Positions 1 through 13,016 of a stretch of DNA of 64,000 bases are shown here, in pieces; positions within the stretch are counted from its first letter, which is position 1; each line of letters opens with the position of its first letter. The translations under genes and the position numbers were made by a program. Source of the DNA: Lycium barbarum (lineage: Eukaryota; Streptophyta; Magnoliopsida; Solanales; Solanaceae); NCBI RefSeq assembly GCF_019175385.1, contig NC_083337.1, positions 23,630,385 through 23,694,384 on the forward strand, written 5' to 3'. The notes beneath the pieces are model-generated. The model had not been told where the DNA came from. It was given only the letters and a program-made list of their open reading frames with translations, and did not search any database.

Positions 1-110
1 TATCTGGTACCTATTATTGGTAAGAGGTGAAAGGTATCCCGTGAAATTAGTCGAGGTGCGCGCAAATTGGCCTGAACACCGCAGTTATAAAACAAAATAG
101 AAAATAAAAC
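1..110 (+). repeat. SINE-like 3' end (fragment)
   Basis: The segment holds a block around 'gtcgaggtgcgcgcaa' followed by an 'acaccgcagttat' motif and an A-rich tail. I associate this block with short interspersed elements of Solanaceae, from memory and without a search. The 5' part lies outside the window. The family assignment is inference. Confidence 0.35.
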
Positions 111-408
111 TCATGAATTATGAAATGGTTTCTAATAAGGATTCCTCTTAAAAAAATATAATAAAATAGGAATAGATTTAATAAATAATAAATATTTTAA
201 AAACAAATGTATAAAAATATGAAAAGTCACCTTTTGAATGTAATTACAATACATAACATGCCATTCTTAACTCTCTCCTTGAGAAGAGATTGTAATTGCA
301 TCTCTTCAATTCTAATCAATGCAGCGATGACTAAGTAATTATGTAGCCAAAGCCAACTAGTGCATTTATATAATATTACACTTAATTAGTTTATTTATTC
401 TTGAATGT
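111..408. other. AT-rich spacer, nothing recognised
   Basis: No ORF, repeat unit or conserved motif stands out between the SINE-like tail and the left end of MULE-1. Confidence 0.5.
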
Positions 409-625
409 GTAAAACTCATAAAGTCCTCCAAACTTGTCCACTAAACTTACTTTAACACTATAACTTTACGGGCGATTAAGTACCATCTAAACAACTTTAA
501 ATAAAAAATTTATTTAACCCCCCCCCCCCCCTCACCCTTGCCCTAACAAGATCAAAGTTGGGTGCTGTCGAGCCACACACTTTGGAATGAGGCCACATCA
601 TTAATGAGTTATTTTTTTATAAATT
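409..625 (+). repeat. Left terminal inverted repeat of MULE-1
   Basis: Imperfect inverted partner of 12525-12708. It includes a C-run near 519-531 that corresponds to the G-run near 12687-12694 at the other end. The inner limit is approximate. Confidence 0.5.
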
Positions 626-1839
626 GGTCCTAACTAATAAAACAATTATATTAATTTGCGATCCGTCTCCCAAATAAAAAACTCGACTAGTTCCCAAAAA
701 AATACCCCTAATTCCTAAACCAATCATCATTTCTAAACTATCCAAAATCCTAAACTTAATCTCATACTCAATGAAAACAAAAAAGAAGAAATGTCACTCA
801 ATTACTTCGTATTTTGGTGGAGCTTCTGTATTGGAAGTGCTTATCGGCGAACACAAAAGATGTAGGTTAGTATTTTGCATTTAGGGTTATATAATTTGGG
901 TTTAGGGTCTTAGTTAGGAAAACCTCGATCTTCAACTTCTATTTCCTCTTATTTGTATTCTTTTGTAACTGAAGCTTGTGTTTTTCTATTGCTTTCAGTT
1001 TGAGAATGGATTTTGTGTACGTTACTTTGAGGTTTCACCAAGGAGAAAATTACAACAAATCCCTCGTATTAAGTACATTGGAGGTGAGGTTACAAATTGC
1101 TTTGATGTAGACGTTGATAAATTCTCCTACTTTGAATTTGTGGATTATGTTAAAGAAATTGGCTATAACTATTTGTCTTGCCTTGTTTATATTAGACCAC
1201 CTAAATGTCATCATTTAGTAGAAACTAAAAGTGATAGGGACATTATGGGTATTGTATCTCAATTAAAAGATGGGGATATTGGTGACCTCTTTGTATCCCA
1301 CTTGATTGAAGAACCTGTTGTGGTCTGCCCCACTCTTGAATATGTAAACCATGTGGGCAGGGCATCTAGCGCTATTTTTGATAAAGAGTCTAGTCAAACC
1401 TTTGAGGGTAGTGAAGGTTTAGGATTTGAAGAGGCTGCACAACCTCAAGAGACTCAAAATAGTGCTAAAGAGGCTATGGGTGGGATTGTTGGTTTTGGGG
1501 AAGAATTGGGTGGGACTTCAGCTGATGTGCTTATGTTGTTGAGCTGCAGCTGATGTTCCATTAGTGGAGTCAGATTGGGAAAGTGAAACTGAAGTTAGTG
1601 AAGAGTCGGACAATGTAGAGTTAGATAAAGGTAATGAAGAATAATATAGTAGTATTGTTCTTGAGGATGATAGGATTCTTAGGGAATAAAAAAGGGTTGT
1701 CAAAACAAAGAAGATGAACAAAATGAGGCCTAGAGAACCCAAAAAAAAAGAGTAGTTTAGAGGGAAAATAGCTGGTTATGAGCCATATTATGATTCAGAT
1801 GAATCGGTTGGCTTTGAAATAGATACAGATGAACATATT

Positions 1840-3840
1840 TGTAACACCTCTTACTTTAAACTAAGCCATGTTCATGATTCAGGACTTAGAAAACTAAGAC
1901 GGAGAGTGTTAGGATTTAATTTCATTTCAGTTCAGCGATCTCAGTTTTACGTCAGGTCTTACAGACCGTAAATTATTTACGACCCGTAAAATGGACCGTA
2001 GATGAACCCCAGAAAACCCAGCTCACTGTAATTGATTTATGGTAGGGTTTTACGGTCCATATAATTTTCACAGATCGCACTTTTATACCATAAACATGGA
2101 GGAGAATTTCCAAGTTTCTGTAACCGATTTACGGTCACCTTGCATGGACCGTAAATCTTTTACAGACTGTAAAAGGGTACCGTATATCGGCTCGACGACT
2201 GAACAGTATACAAAACGCATTTTCAATTCTTTTCCATATTTTCATTCTCTCCAAGCCCTAGAACGAAGGTTTCTCCTCTCCTCATCCTACTACGTCAAGG
2301 CAAGTCCACTCCAAGCCCTTTTACTGAATGCTAACATGTATCCATGATTCCTAATAAGAATTCTTTATTCCTCACCTAGGGTTTTCAAGAAAAGGATTCA
2401 AGACTTAAAGCTTTTGGAATTCCTCTTCAAGTTCAGACCTTTTCTACAAGTTTTGGAGCATTAACAGGTATGTAGGGCTTTTATCCACGTGTGGGAACAT
2501 CTTTTTTCTTCCCAACGCCACGTTCCTCTATGATTATACAAGATTTCACCAAAACTAGAGTTTTAGATATGTTCATGATAACCCTAAGTCTATATACCAG
2601 GATGTACCATGTTTCTATACGTAGTTCATTATTGTGTTCTTAATATTCCATTTTGGTTATTGGGAATATGTTTATAATCTATGAAAAACCCATCCTTTGC
2701 ATTCCATGGGTTCTTCCATGCAAGTTATTAAATACTATGTTTATTTTCATGAAACACTCTACATATGTTACACGTTTTCATGCAAGTATATTATGTAACT
2801 GTATCCATGTATAATGCAACTCACTTTTTATGAAAAAACCATGGGCTCAGATGCCACTTATATTATGTTCATGCTTGTGTGAGTTGCACAGATTACCGAG
2901 AAAGCTTTAATAGCCTGAAACTACATTAGCCACCGTAGGATAAGGATCGCTCCGCCCATGTTTAGGACGATTCCTTCATGCTTTATTAATTGGATCCTTT
3001 CATGTCATGTTTATATCTTATACTCCTGGCAAGGTATGAGAGCTCTACTGGTCGGGTCAGGAACTAGACTCCACGTACCTACGTGGTGATTTATGTTGTC
3101 GGTTATACTTATCCACTCCCCACTTAGTTTGTTTTACTCATGATTATGTGTGTGTGTGTGTGTGTGTGCGTGTGTGTGTATACATACATATATACATACA
3201 TACATATGTATGTATGTATGTATGTACGTATGTATGTTTTCATGTTCATGACCAGGTTTCAGTTTCAGTTTTAGCTCTCATCATGTTATTTCATGTGCCA
3301 TGTTTATTTCATTCAGTTGCTTTACATACCAGTACATTCAATGTGTTGACGTCTCCTTTCTATTGCTCGAGGGCCTGCATTTACAAATTTACAGGATAAT
3401 GCATCGGCTCAGTAGGATCATCCACGTATCAGCGTTTGGTGAGCCCCATCTTCTTCGGGGTTTAGTCACTATTTACATTTATGTCAGTTGTGCAGTTAAG
3501 GTATGTTGAGGGCCTTGTCCCAGCAAGTATGTTCTATAGTTCAGGTTCATGATAGAGGTTTCATAGACTACTCAATTATGTTATGTCAGATATTCGGAGT
3601 CTTCTAGCTATTTTGGCTTATTATTATTATGTTTATTCAGGCTATTCTGCATTACGATATTATGATATTTTCAGACTTATGATTTGTGGTCGCACGCTTT
3701 ACTTAAATTATGCATGTTCATCGATTATTCCGCATCAGTTCATGCCAATGTTGAGTCAGCAAGCCATGTGGTTCGCTCGGTCACATGCAGTCAGGAATCA
3801 AGTGTCGTGTTACGCCCAGGCCATGATTCGGGGCATGACA
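1840..3840 (+). mobile_element. Solo LTR A inside the MULE-1 transposase
   Basis: The block starts 'tgtaacacctc' and ends 'ggggcatgaca' (TG...CA). It is flanked by atatt (1835-1839) and atgtt (3841-3845), a 5-bp TSD with one mismatch. It exactly interrupts a transposase reading that resumes on the far side. No coding sequence or second LTR is seen, so it is a 2001-bp solo LTR, most likely of a Ty3/Gypsy element. Confidence 0.75.
3145..3236. repeat. (TG)n and (TATG)n microsatellite in solo LTR A
   Basis: A tg dinucleotide run is followed by tata/catacata and then tatg tetranucleotide repeats. The short ORFs here are microsatellite translations. Confidence 0.9.
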
Positions 3841-5242
3841 ATGTTGATGATGAATGTGAGGCTCAACAACCTGCAAGAAAGGCAAGGAGAGCAAAAAGAA
3901 ATATAAATAAGGTTATATTTTATCTTACTTGTCAATTAATAGTTTGGGAAATTGGCCTTACTTTTGAAAGTGTTAAGAAGTTTAGAGAAGTAATTACTAG
4001 GTATACAATTCAAAAACACGTAGATTTGGATAAATATGTTAATGAACCAACTAGGGTGAGGGTAAAGTGTACACCTGGTTGTCCATGGCGGTTGTTTGAT
4101 CGTTAAGATTCTGGAACAAAGTACTTCGTCGTGAAGAATTATAATCCTTTGCACAAGTACAATAGCACAACCAAGAACAAATTTGTAAATTCAATGTACA
4201 TGTTAGAAAGGTACAAGGACAAAATTATTTTTGAGCCTAGCATTAGGGTTTTTTAGTTGCAAAATTTAGTTAAACAAAGAGCTGGAGGTGTGTGGGGAGG
4301 AACATAGCAAGGAAGCTAGAAATATTGCGTTGCAACAGATTATAGGGGACATTATGGAGAAGTTTAGAAGAATTCTGGATTATAACGATGAGCTCTTAAG
4401 GACTAATCCTGGCAACACATGTGTGGTGAAGCTTAGTAAAGAAACCTTTGACGGTGGAAAGAAAATGTTTCAATCATTCTATATATTTTTTGATGCTTTA
4501 AACACGGCATTCAGAGCTGGTTGTAGGAGATGTATTAGGTTTGGTGGTTGTTTTCTGAAAGGTGTTTGTAAATGCCAATTACTTGTGGATGTTTGTAAGT
4601 GTGGGAACAATCTGATACTACCACTGGCTTGGGCACTAATTCAAGTTGAAAACACTTGTACTTGGAAATGGTTTTTCAACCTTTTAAGGAATGATCTTGA
4701 ACTTGGAGATGGGTCAGAATTGACAACCATTACTGATATGCAGAAGGTAATGTATTTCTTTTTATTCATCTGAATTTTCTAATTTTTAAATGTATTATAC
4801 TACTATCATCTAATATGTTTCAAATTTTGATATAGGGTTTTTGATATAGTCATCAAGGAGTTGATGCTAAATGCAGAACAAATGATGGGCACTAGGCACA
4901 TCGTACCCAATTGGTCCAAGGAGTGGAAAGGCATTGAGAGAAGAACTGCATCAAGAGAGGTGCCGAGGCTAAATATGAGCAAGAGTTGAGAAGAAATTTG
5001 GATCATTTGGAGAATCTACGGGGATAAATATGTGATGACCTAATCTGGTACAACATAGAATGGTGGACCAAGGTCTACTTCAAGACCTCAACTGTAGTGA
5101 TAATGTTGACAACAACCTGGCTGAAAACTTCAATTCATGGATATTGGGACTAAGGTATAAGACCATCATCATAATGCTTGAGGAAATAAAGGTCAAAGTG
5201 ATGAGAAGAATAGGACAAATGAGGGAGTTTTCCAATTCTTGG

Positions 5243-8200
5243 TGTTGACACCTAATTTTTACCTCATAACATGCGTATTTTAAATTTCAAATTTCCCGAG
5301 TCAAAGACGGAGTAAGGATACTTCCTTTCAATTTTAAAATTTCAAAAACCCCGAGAAAATTGCAAAAATTGACATTTTATTATTATTTCATAAAGATTGA
5401 CTATTATAAGAAAATTACGAGCTATTTACTCTCACGAATATGATTTGAAAAGAATATATGTATCCCGCTCTGTCTAATTCGGGAAAATTGCTAATTAAAA
5501 CGACGTATGAATTACGGCTCATTTTGACCGCATTTTTCACATTTTAAAATAATGCCCGGAACTATTTCAATATTAGGCTTGTTTTAAAGCTAATATTTTG
5601 AATCTGCAAGTTTTAAATTTTAATTGGCCTAAATAATTATTTTATTTAGTGATATGCGTATTTATAATATATAGTCTTTAATTGATTTAAATGTTTTAAT
5701 AAACTTCCATCCACCCCCCCCCCCCCTCCAACTTCATTTTCCCTTCCCCGACTCCCCTCTCTCTCTTTCAGGCAACTTTTAGGGCTTGGGTTTGACTGCC
5801 TCTGGTGGCGTTTGATGACGAGTTTTTGACCCAAATTAAGAGGGATTTTATGTTCTCTCATGTTTTCTTCTAATTACCAGGCTTTATTTCATCTAATTTT
5901 AGTTATTTACATCATTTGAGCCATATTTTGTGGATGTTGCTCGGGTTTAGCCACGCATGATGGTTTCCATGGGCGGGACCTCAAGTCCCTAGCCATCTTG
6001 TGCACCACATGCACTTATGTGGGAAAACCTAGGGTAATTTCCAATGGGTGGGTTCGAATTTGGGGATTTTATGCCATTGTTACAATTCTGGTGTAATTGC
6101 ACCGTTGGAATTGTACCATGAGATATTTTGTGCTGGCAAGTGTACTATTCCTTGTATTTATCCAATTTTTGTGAATTTTATTAGATTTTAGGGTACAAGT
6201 TTGTTAGTTTTTCATTTTGTCCTATCTGATTTTATTTTGAAATAGGAATAGGGTACGAATCTTTGGGAATTTGGGGGGAATAATTGGGGCTAGGTGTCCT
6301 TCTATTTTGTCCTAGGATTCCTATAAGATTTGGTGCAATAAATAGCAAGTTGGTAAACAAAAGTAGGGGGGCAGATTTTTATTCCCTAAAAAAAAACTTT
6401 GTTTCATCTACTATACAGTTTATAGATATATACAACACATACAATCCATAGAGATATAGAAGAAAAATATAAAAGAAAGGTAATTTGAGGATTAGTGAAC
6501 GGTTTCATCGCTTGAAGTGTGAATCAATTTTCCTTTGATCTTCAGATTGCCTCAACAAAAGGTACTATCACATTTCAATCCTAGTTTTTCATCTTCTGTA
6601 ATAGTTATCTATGTTTACTTATGCTATTTGTTAGTTAAAATGATCCTATTCTAAATGTGATAAATTTTGCTTGCTTAAAATGTATGGTTATATGTTTTAC
6701 TTTTGACTCAAGGATAAAGATAAGTTAAGACTGAATAACGTTAAATGATATTCAAAGTTAGTTGTTTTAGTAAAAAATGAGAAAAGAAGGTAGTTTAGGA
6801 TGGAAATTTGGGTTTTAAAGTTAGTAATGCTGGTGATTTTGGTTCAAGATTAGTTATTTATAAAGGTTTTGATAAGAACATTTTGACTTGTCGTCAAATC
6901 TGCCTTAGTCTATAACTTCAGGCCTTCTTAGCTTTGATTTGATATTCTTAGAACTAGAATTGTTTTTCTAAATCTAGACATGCACTTCTAGAATCAGCTT
7001 TAATTATGAATATTGAAAAAATAATTTCTTTCTTCCTTGATTGATTGAATATGGACCTGTTTAGTAGTTAGAGTCATTGTTGAATGATTTGTTTTTCTTA
7101 AGATGTTTAAACTAGATTAAATAAACAAGATAGATCATAAAAATAGACTATGGAATCCTGTGTGAAGATTCAAATGAAGTTTGTGGAAAATAGGATGTTC
7201 TGTGTGGTTCTGAGTATAAAAACAAACAGAGCTTGCAATTCTTTTGAACTACTAAAACTGTTAAAACTTGATACTTGGTGATGTTATAAGACTTTAAGCT
7301 TGATTGCAATTTGTAAAGTTTCTAGTTTTAGTCAAAAAATGATTTTTTAAAGAAGTACAAGTTTTTTAGAATGTAGTTTAGAGATTTTGAGATTTCAAAA
7401 CTGTATAGGTGTAGGTTAGAGTCTAAAAAATGAAAGTCAGGCACCTTTGATGATCTTAACTTTGCTGAGGTTGTTTAATAGGAGTATAAGTTTATCTTAT
7501 ATGTGGTTTGTGGAATTTTTGAGATCCTGAAATGGACTAAGGCTATAGTTAAAACCTGTTTTGCTAAACTATAGTCCTATAAATCTATGCAGTCTCATCT
7601 GTGTTCTTGTTTGAAAATTTTGAAAGCTTAAGTAACAAACTAGGCCAGAAATACCCATTGTTTCAATATTTGTTTTGTTTAAGGTCATTTAAATCGCAAA
7701 AAGTTGGGAAATTGAATTGGGTTCGCCAAAAATAAGTATAAGGGTGTCTAAGCCAGTGTTAAAGTTGAATGTGACCCCTAAATTTGTAGAAGTTGCCTTT
7801 TTCTTCTTTGTGTGTCTTAAATGTTTTAAACTTACTTGTTCCATAATGTGTATTCTTTTAGGTCTAATTAGTTTGATCACAGTTTAAAACACTTCGTACT
7901 ATAAGGTTGAATATTAAGAAAGATTAGGAATTGAATTAAAAAATGATTTAGAAATCATGTTTTTCCTTTGTTAGTTCAGTTTACCTCCCTTCCCTGTTTT
8001 CGGATAAGCTTCAATATGTGCATTGTCCATTTTTCCTTTTTGTGTATTGCCTTGACTGTGTTGATCACCATTTGCCTTTGATAATCCTAAGATGAGTATC
8101 ATGTATCCCCTATGAGTTTTTTCTAGTTCCTTTTGAACAGCTGAATCTTTTGTTTGTAACTTGCCTTTGATTGTGTGACTTGTAATGTGAGAAATTTGAC

Positions 8201-11200
8201 TTAGAACATTCCTAGGCTAGGCTACGTCCCTCGTTAGCCTCATTAAGACACTGTTAGATCTCTTGAAATCAATCCAGCTTGAAATACCTCTTTGTGTGAT
8301 AGTATTGTTAACTTGTACACTGTTTAGAATAATGTTACTATTTTGGAAAGAAAGATTGAACCTTTTTAATAATTGGAATTTTTAAGATTGAGATTTTAAG
8401 AAGGAAGAGCCTGTTTGGACTCACAACCAGTGGACTGTGATTGATAATGTAATAAGAAAAGGATTCTGCCTAATCTAGTGACTGATTTTGATTAATTTTG
8501 TGCATTTGTCATTTTTAATCTGGCTGGACATCTAAAAAATGCAAAACTGGTTCACTTGACCCTATTTTCTGAACTCTGAGACTGCTGAGTATGGTTTAGA
8601 GCCTCTAAAAATTAAAGAATTTGTTTAAAAATGGGAATTTGATAAGTCTGTGACCTGTCCAGTTGATTTATTGAGCTTTATTTGAATTTGTAAGTATGCT
8701 AGTCATTTGCTTAAGTTCTATTGAGTCTGCCTTGACAAGGTGAGTTTTCAAACACCTCTTTGCTTGCTAAACCATGTAGTAAACAAGAAGAAGGGCTAAA
8801 GTACTAGCCAAGAAGTGAGAATTTGAAACTATTTGAAACTAAGTATAGCATTAAGGTCATGATCTCCCTGCTTTGTTTGCTTATGGATAAGCCTGCAACC
8901 TGCATATGCTATCCTATGTCTACTGTTTGATCATAATACTCCTGAACATCCTATTTTGTGATCTATGACAGTGGTATGAACAACTTTTAAGACTTGAGAC
9001 TGTTTTATATACACCCCTCTGCTATCTGTGACTTGCCAATGATCCTACTTGATTCATGATTACTTTTGAAAGTGTTTTCTTGATTTTTGTAGATTTGCTG
9101 GTCCTAATCTGATTACCTTTTACATCTTAGTTGAACTTTACCTTGACCCTACATTTTGTGATTGACTATGTATGTGCAAATCCTGCAATAGGGTAGAGAA
9201 AGTAATCTTAAGACCCTGTTAGTGTTCTTATAAAACTGCTTGAACATTGAGATGATTTTTTGTGATTGGCTAGTCCTTTAAGATTTATAAATAAGCCTAA
9301 GCTCGAATATAAAAGCCTGAGGGATTATTGCATTGTCTTTAGACATCATATGGGCATTTGGCCATTGCTGTGCATTATCTTTAGTTTCATACCCATTATA
9401 AACTTGTTAATATTGGAATTTGTTAGGACCAATTTAAAAGACAAAGACTAAAAAATCAAAACTGCCACACAAAGAGTAAAATGCAGCAGTTGTATACTTG
9501 TGCCCATCTTATAGTTTGACTAGGAATTTCTGCGGCATTCCTATATGAGATTCCTACTCTTACCTACCTGTTTGAGCTAAAAACTACTTGACAACCTTTT
9601 GCTTGACCTAAGACAGGTGGTATGAGCCCTTTCTAGCAATGATTTAGATTTCCATGGACCTATAACTATTCTTATATATGTTTGATGCAATTAGTGACTT
9701 GATATGACTGTATTTGGATCATATTTGTACCTAGGGTAATCCCATGTTCCTTTCATCCTATTATGAACTTGTTAAGATTGAAATTTGTTGAACCTAGTGT
9801 AATACCAGAAATTGAAACTGAAAATGCTTTGAAAGGGTAAAAATGCAGCATTTGCCTATTGGAATTTGACTTTGTAATTTGCTTATAGACTTCTGTGGCG
9901 CACATACATGGCCCTTCACCCCCGCCCCCTTAGTTTTTCTGCTATGATATGTTTAAAAATAATGTTTTGGACCTAGGACAGTATCATGTCCCTATATATG
10001 CTATTAGAATCCTCTACTTCCTACCTGTGAATTTTTCTGCTCAAATTCTGTAGAATGGACTAAATGTGAACTATTTTGGGGCCTTGCTAATTCTCTAATG
10101 AACCTATAGTTGGCCCATTTTGCTAGCTTTGAACTTGCTGGGATTAAAATTAAGCTAGAATGACCATGGCCTTGTAAATTTGCTTCTGTGACATCCTTGT
10201 TGATAACAAACAGACTTAAAAAATGGTTTTTGGTATTTGAATTGGTTCATCACTAGACAGGTGTGACTTCTAAGTCATTTAACCTTTAGGTCTACCTCTT
10301 CTTTGATTGCTAACTCTTTAAAACTGGAGATAGAAACATGAGGGTGTGTTTGGTAGCTTGTTGTTGTATCCCCCATCTTGTTGTGCTTGATTTCATGTTC
10401 CTTTGTCCCCTTATCCCCTTGATGTAGCTACTGCTTGTTTCCTTGGCCATCTTAACACTTCCTATGACTCATGAACCTAGCTTACATTACTAAAAGATTT
10501 GTTGAATCGTGTGATTTTTGCCTTTGCTTCTTGTTGCTGTTTGATCCATCCTCTTAACTTGCTTGCTTCTGGGAATTTGCATTCCTCCTAAACAAACTAA
10601 TGAGCTAAACACTAGTCCTAGAATGAATGTATGAATTGGCTTTTGACTTTTTGGAAAATCTATTTGAGTTAAAAATGGATATTAAGTGAATTGGGTAGGT
10701 GTGCCTTAAGGTTTTACTCTCCCATGGTGCATATAAGGAGTATATATTGGGAATGGAGAGTATGCCATATGGGTTTTGCTCACCATTAGTCGTATATCAT
10801 TGGGGCGTATCTCATATACACAGTCTTGACACTTAGAAATTTTGAGAGGAGATCAAGTGGTATACAGGCAGTATATCACGTATATTAGAGTTCTGACACT
10901 TAGGAAAATTTGAGAAAAATGGGGGAGTATACCAGCAGTATATCATGTATATCACCTCTTAACACTTAGAAAAAAAAAATTAGAAGAGAAGGGCTTGGGC
11001 TCATTGCTCGGGCCTGTCACCTCTATTTCCATACTTGACTTATTATTACTATTATTTTTGGGCCTACTCCACATCTGGGCCATTTTGGTTATTTGACGTC
11101 GTTGATTATTAAGTGGGCTAGGCCCAATAAATTGTAATTCATTTTGCATTGTAATAATTATTGTAGTCTTAATTTTGTACTTAGTTTAATTCATGAATGT

Positions 11201-11400
11201 ACACTAATATCATGTATACCCATTTGTATCCTTGTCCACCTAAACCCGTTGGTGGGCCCCAACGAGGCCCACCAATGTATCTAGATCGAGTCAACCCAAC
11301 TTGAAGCAAAAAATGGAGCAATAAGTTTTGGACCCGAGGATTTCCTCAAATGCATAACATATTCTTATTGGGCTTGGTCAGCCCAATATACCTATCTCTT
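5243..11400 (+). mobile_element. Long LTR-like insertion in MULE-1 (possible Ogre/Tat type)
   Basis: The transposase reading stops at a TG-initial terminus, 'tgttgacacctaattttt', a start typical of some large plant Gypsy LTRs. About 6 kb without coding capacity follows. It is T-rich and carries a C-run near 5716, diverged tandem repeats near 9.4-10.2 kb and an AT-rich 3' part with 'gggctaggcccaataa' near 11115. I could not find the right end or the matching TSD cttgg. Very long LTRs are known for Ogre elements; that assignment is inference from length and terminus only. Confidence 0.4.
9365..10180. repeat. Diverged ~365-bp tandem repeats
   Basis: The phrase 'aacttgttaatattgg' near 9401 recurs as 'gaacttgttaagattg' near 9765 and 'gaacttgctgggatt' near 10131, so the spacing is about 365 bp. 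Neighbouring phrases such as the 'atgcagca' block are also shared between the first two. The copies are highly diverged. Confidence 0.5.
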
Positions 11401-11641
11401 TATCCCTATCACTACAGTCACTATTAGATCAGATAAACAAAAAGAGCGAAATCATCGATCCATTTTTAATTTTCATCTATTGGGCAGCTGATGAACTTGT
11501 TTGGCTCAAATGATTCATTTAAGTAGCCTTGTACCTTGTTCTTATTCTTTTTTGTCCTCTCATCTCTTGAAGTCCCTGCTGGGTTATAACACGCTTTCCT
11601 CTTTATTTCACAACTGATCTTGGTTTGTGATGCCCAAGGTT

Positions 11642-11830
11642 CTAGGTCACTATAAATGGGTTCGTATGCACATTTGAAGTGCTACGAAAAAGAATGAGAA
11701 CAAGGTACAAGGCTACCTCTATCCTCCTAACACCTGCTACTCCCAACCTCTCATACCTCTTAACTGGCGCATCTTCGCACCTCCTCTTCACATGCCGAAC
11801 CATCTCAACCTCGCTTCCCACATCTTGCAC
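11642..11830 (-). pseudogene. LINE reverse-transcriptase C-terminal scrap
   Basis: On the minus strand one frame reads RHVKRRCEDAPVKRYERLG and then VAGVRR. This resembles the C-terminal 'GHVKRR...DAPVRR' motif common in plant non-LTR retrotransposon polyproteins. The 5' side (ARLRWFG) lies in another frame, so the scrap is frameshifted. No other part of a LINE is visible nearby. Confidence 0.45.
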
Positions 11831-12524
11831 CCTTTAATGATGAAAAGATTTATGAAGGAATTAGTACTCAATTAATGAATACAGACTAATATATAAAATT
11901 TGCTTAATGAATCTTCTAATTACTCTTTAATAAGGACACGACCAATATCTTCTACCAGGATTCCTTGAAGTCCAAGATGTTTCCATATGCACCACAAATC
12001 AATGGCTGCAGCAAAATTATTCCTTCAAGGCAGGATCATCATCTTCTATACAAAGCTTAGCTAGGTTAACAGATCGCATTGTGTGCTACACAGCCAAAAA
12101 ATCCCAAAAATCAGAAGAAATTTCACTCCGAGCAATTCCATATACTTTGGGAAACATGAACAAAATTACAATAGAAGAAAAAGGACTAAAAACCCAATCA
12201 AAGCAATAGAGGAAGGAGAATAAGTTTGGGTTATACGTTCTTTCGGACAAATTGATGCAGTCGCAATTATCGCTTTAAAGATTCAACTTTAGGATTGAAG
12301 AACTAAAATTAGTGCGGTTTAATGAGAAGATTCAGGTAAATCCTATTGATTCCCTTCAAAATTTCAAATCTAGAGCACAAAGTGGGGGTGATTGAACATG
12401 AGGGAGAAGAAGAAATTAGGTTTCTTATGTATGAGACGAAATTCGGTCGAGTATGATTTGGGTTGGGTGGATATTACTGGTAGATTGAGTTTAAAATATT
12501 TATTTTTTTAAAAAATATTTAATA
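11831..12524. other. Non-coding remainder of MULE-1
   Basis: AT-rich sequence between the LINE scrap and the right end of MULE-1. I see no ORF or repeat of note. It may contain the junction of the long LTR-like insertion, which I could not locate. Confidence 0.35.
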
Positions 12525-12708
12525 GTTAAAATTAAGTGAGTAACGCACCAACATGGAAGGTTCAGTACGCATGTGCTTGTGGGAAAGAGCTGGTTGAATA
12601 AAATCACTTAAAAGTTGTTTAGGAGAGTACCTAAACGAGCGTAAAATCACAGTGCTAAAGTAAATTTAGGGGACAATTTTTTTTTTGGGGGGGGACTATA
12701 TGCATTTT
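12525..12708 (-). repeat. Right terminal inverted repeat of MULE-1
   Basis: Reverse-complement partner of 409-625. It shows 'aaaagttgtttagg', 'cactgtgatttta' (in complement) and a T/G run in the matching order. It is imperfect, as expected for an old element. Confidence 0.5.
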
Positions 12709-12921
12709 CTTAAAACATAATAATCTCTCCGGTATGGGGTTTTAGGCTTCTTTAACGAAATTAAAGGTGTTAAGAGAAATTGCTATTAGTAAGAATAATA
12801 ATACTTTAATTAATATACTCAATTGATTCTTCTCTAAATGCTTATATTGCTTATAGAATAATATTAACAGATTTTGTAACAGTAACCTCAACTAAAATAA
12901 TCTTTTCAAAGATTATGAAAA

Positions 12922-12923
<2 letters not shown>

Positions 12924-13012
<89 letters not shown>
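12924..13012. repeat. (TA)n microsatellite
   Basis: About 89 bp of uninterrupted ta dinucleotide. It can form a cruciform and is prone to length error in assembly. Confidence 0.98.

Positions 13013-13013
<1 letters not shown>

Positions 13014-13016
<3 letters not shown>

Larger units (their letters stand above)
1006..5242 (+). pseudogene. MULE-1 transposase, decayed and split
   Basis: A Mutator transposase read in pieces. The probable start is ATG 1006, just after a splice-acceptor-like 'gctttcag'; the frame then shifts near 1050 into the N-terminal PB1-like region (1060-1540: KYIGGEV, YFEFVDYVKE). An acidic linker runs to 1839. After the solo LTR the DNA-binding domain resumes at 3841 and ends near 4104 (FREVITRY, VRVKCTPGCPWR). 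The catalytic domain (4270-4746) reads GGCFLKGVCKCQLL where the family usually has LDGCFLKG, so the first catalytic Asp appears to be Gly. WALIQVENTCTWKWF and ITDMQK follow. A GT-AG intron fits 4747-4835. The last pieces (4836-5242) include NVDNNLAENFNSW after a further frameshift. Dead copy. Confidence 0.75.
409..12708 (+). mobile_element. MULE-1, Mutator-like DNA transposon with nested insertions
   Basis: Two inverted, imperfectly matching ends enclose decayed Mutator-type transposase pieces. The left end near 409-625 contains 'cataaagtcctcc', 'ttactttaacact' and 'ctaaacaactt'. The same order is found in reverse complement near 12525-12708. Two later insertions sit inside: a solo LTR at 1840-3840 and an LTR-like block starting at 5243. 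The C-terminal end of the transposase is missing after the second insertion. A clean 9-bp TSD could not be fixed, so the outer limits are approximate. Confidence 0.5.

Noticed and set aside
3148..3509. Two overlapping ORFs with Cys/Val and Tyr/Val repeats
   Set aside because: They start in a TG/TATG microsatellite within a solo LTR.
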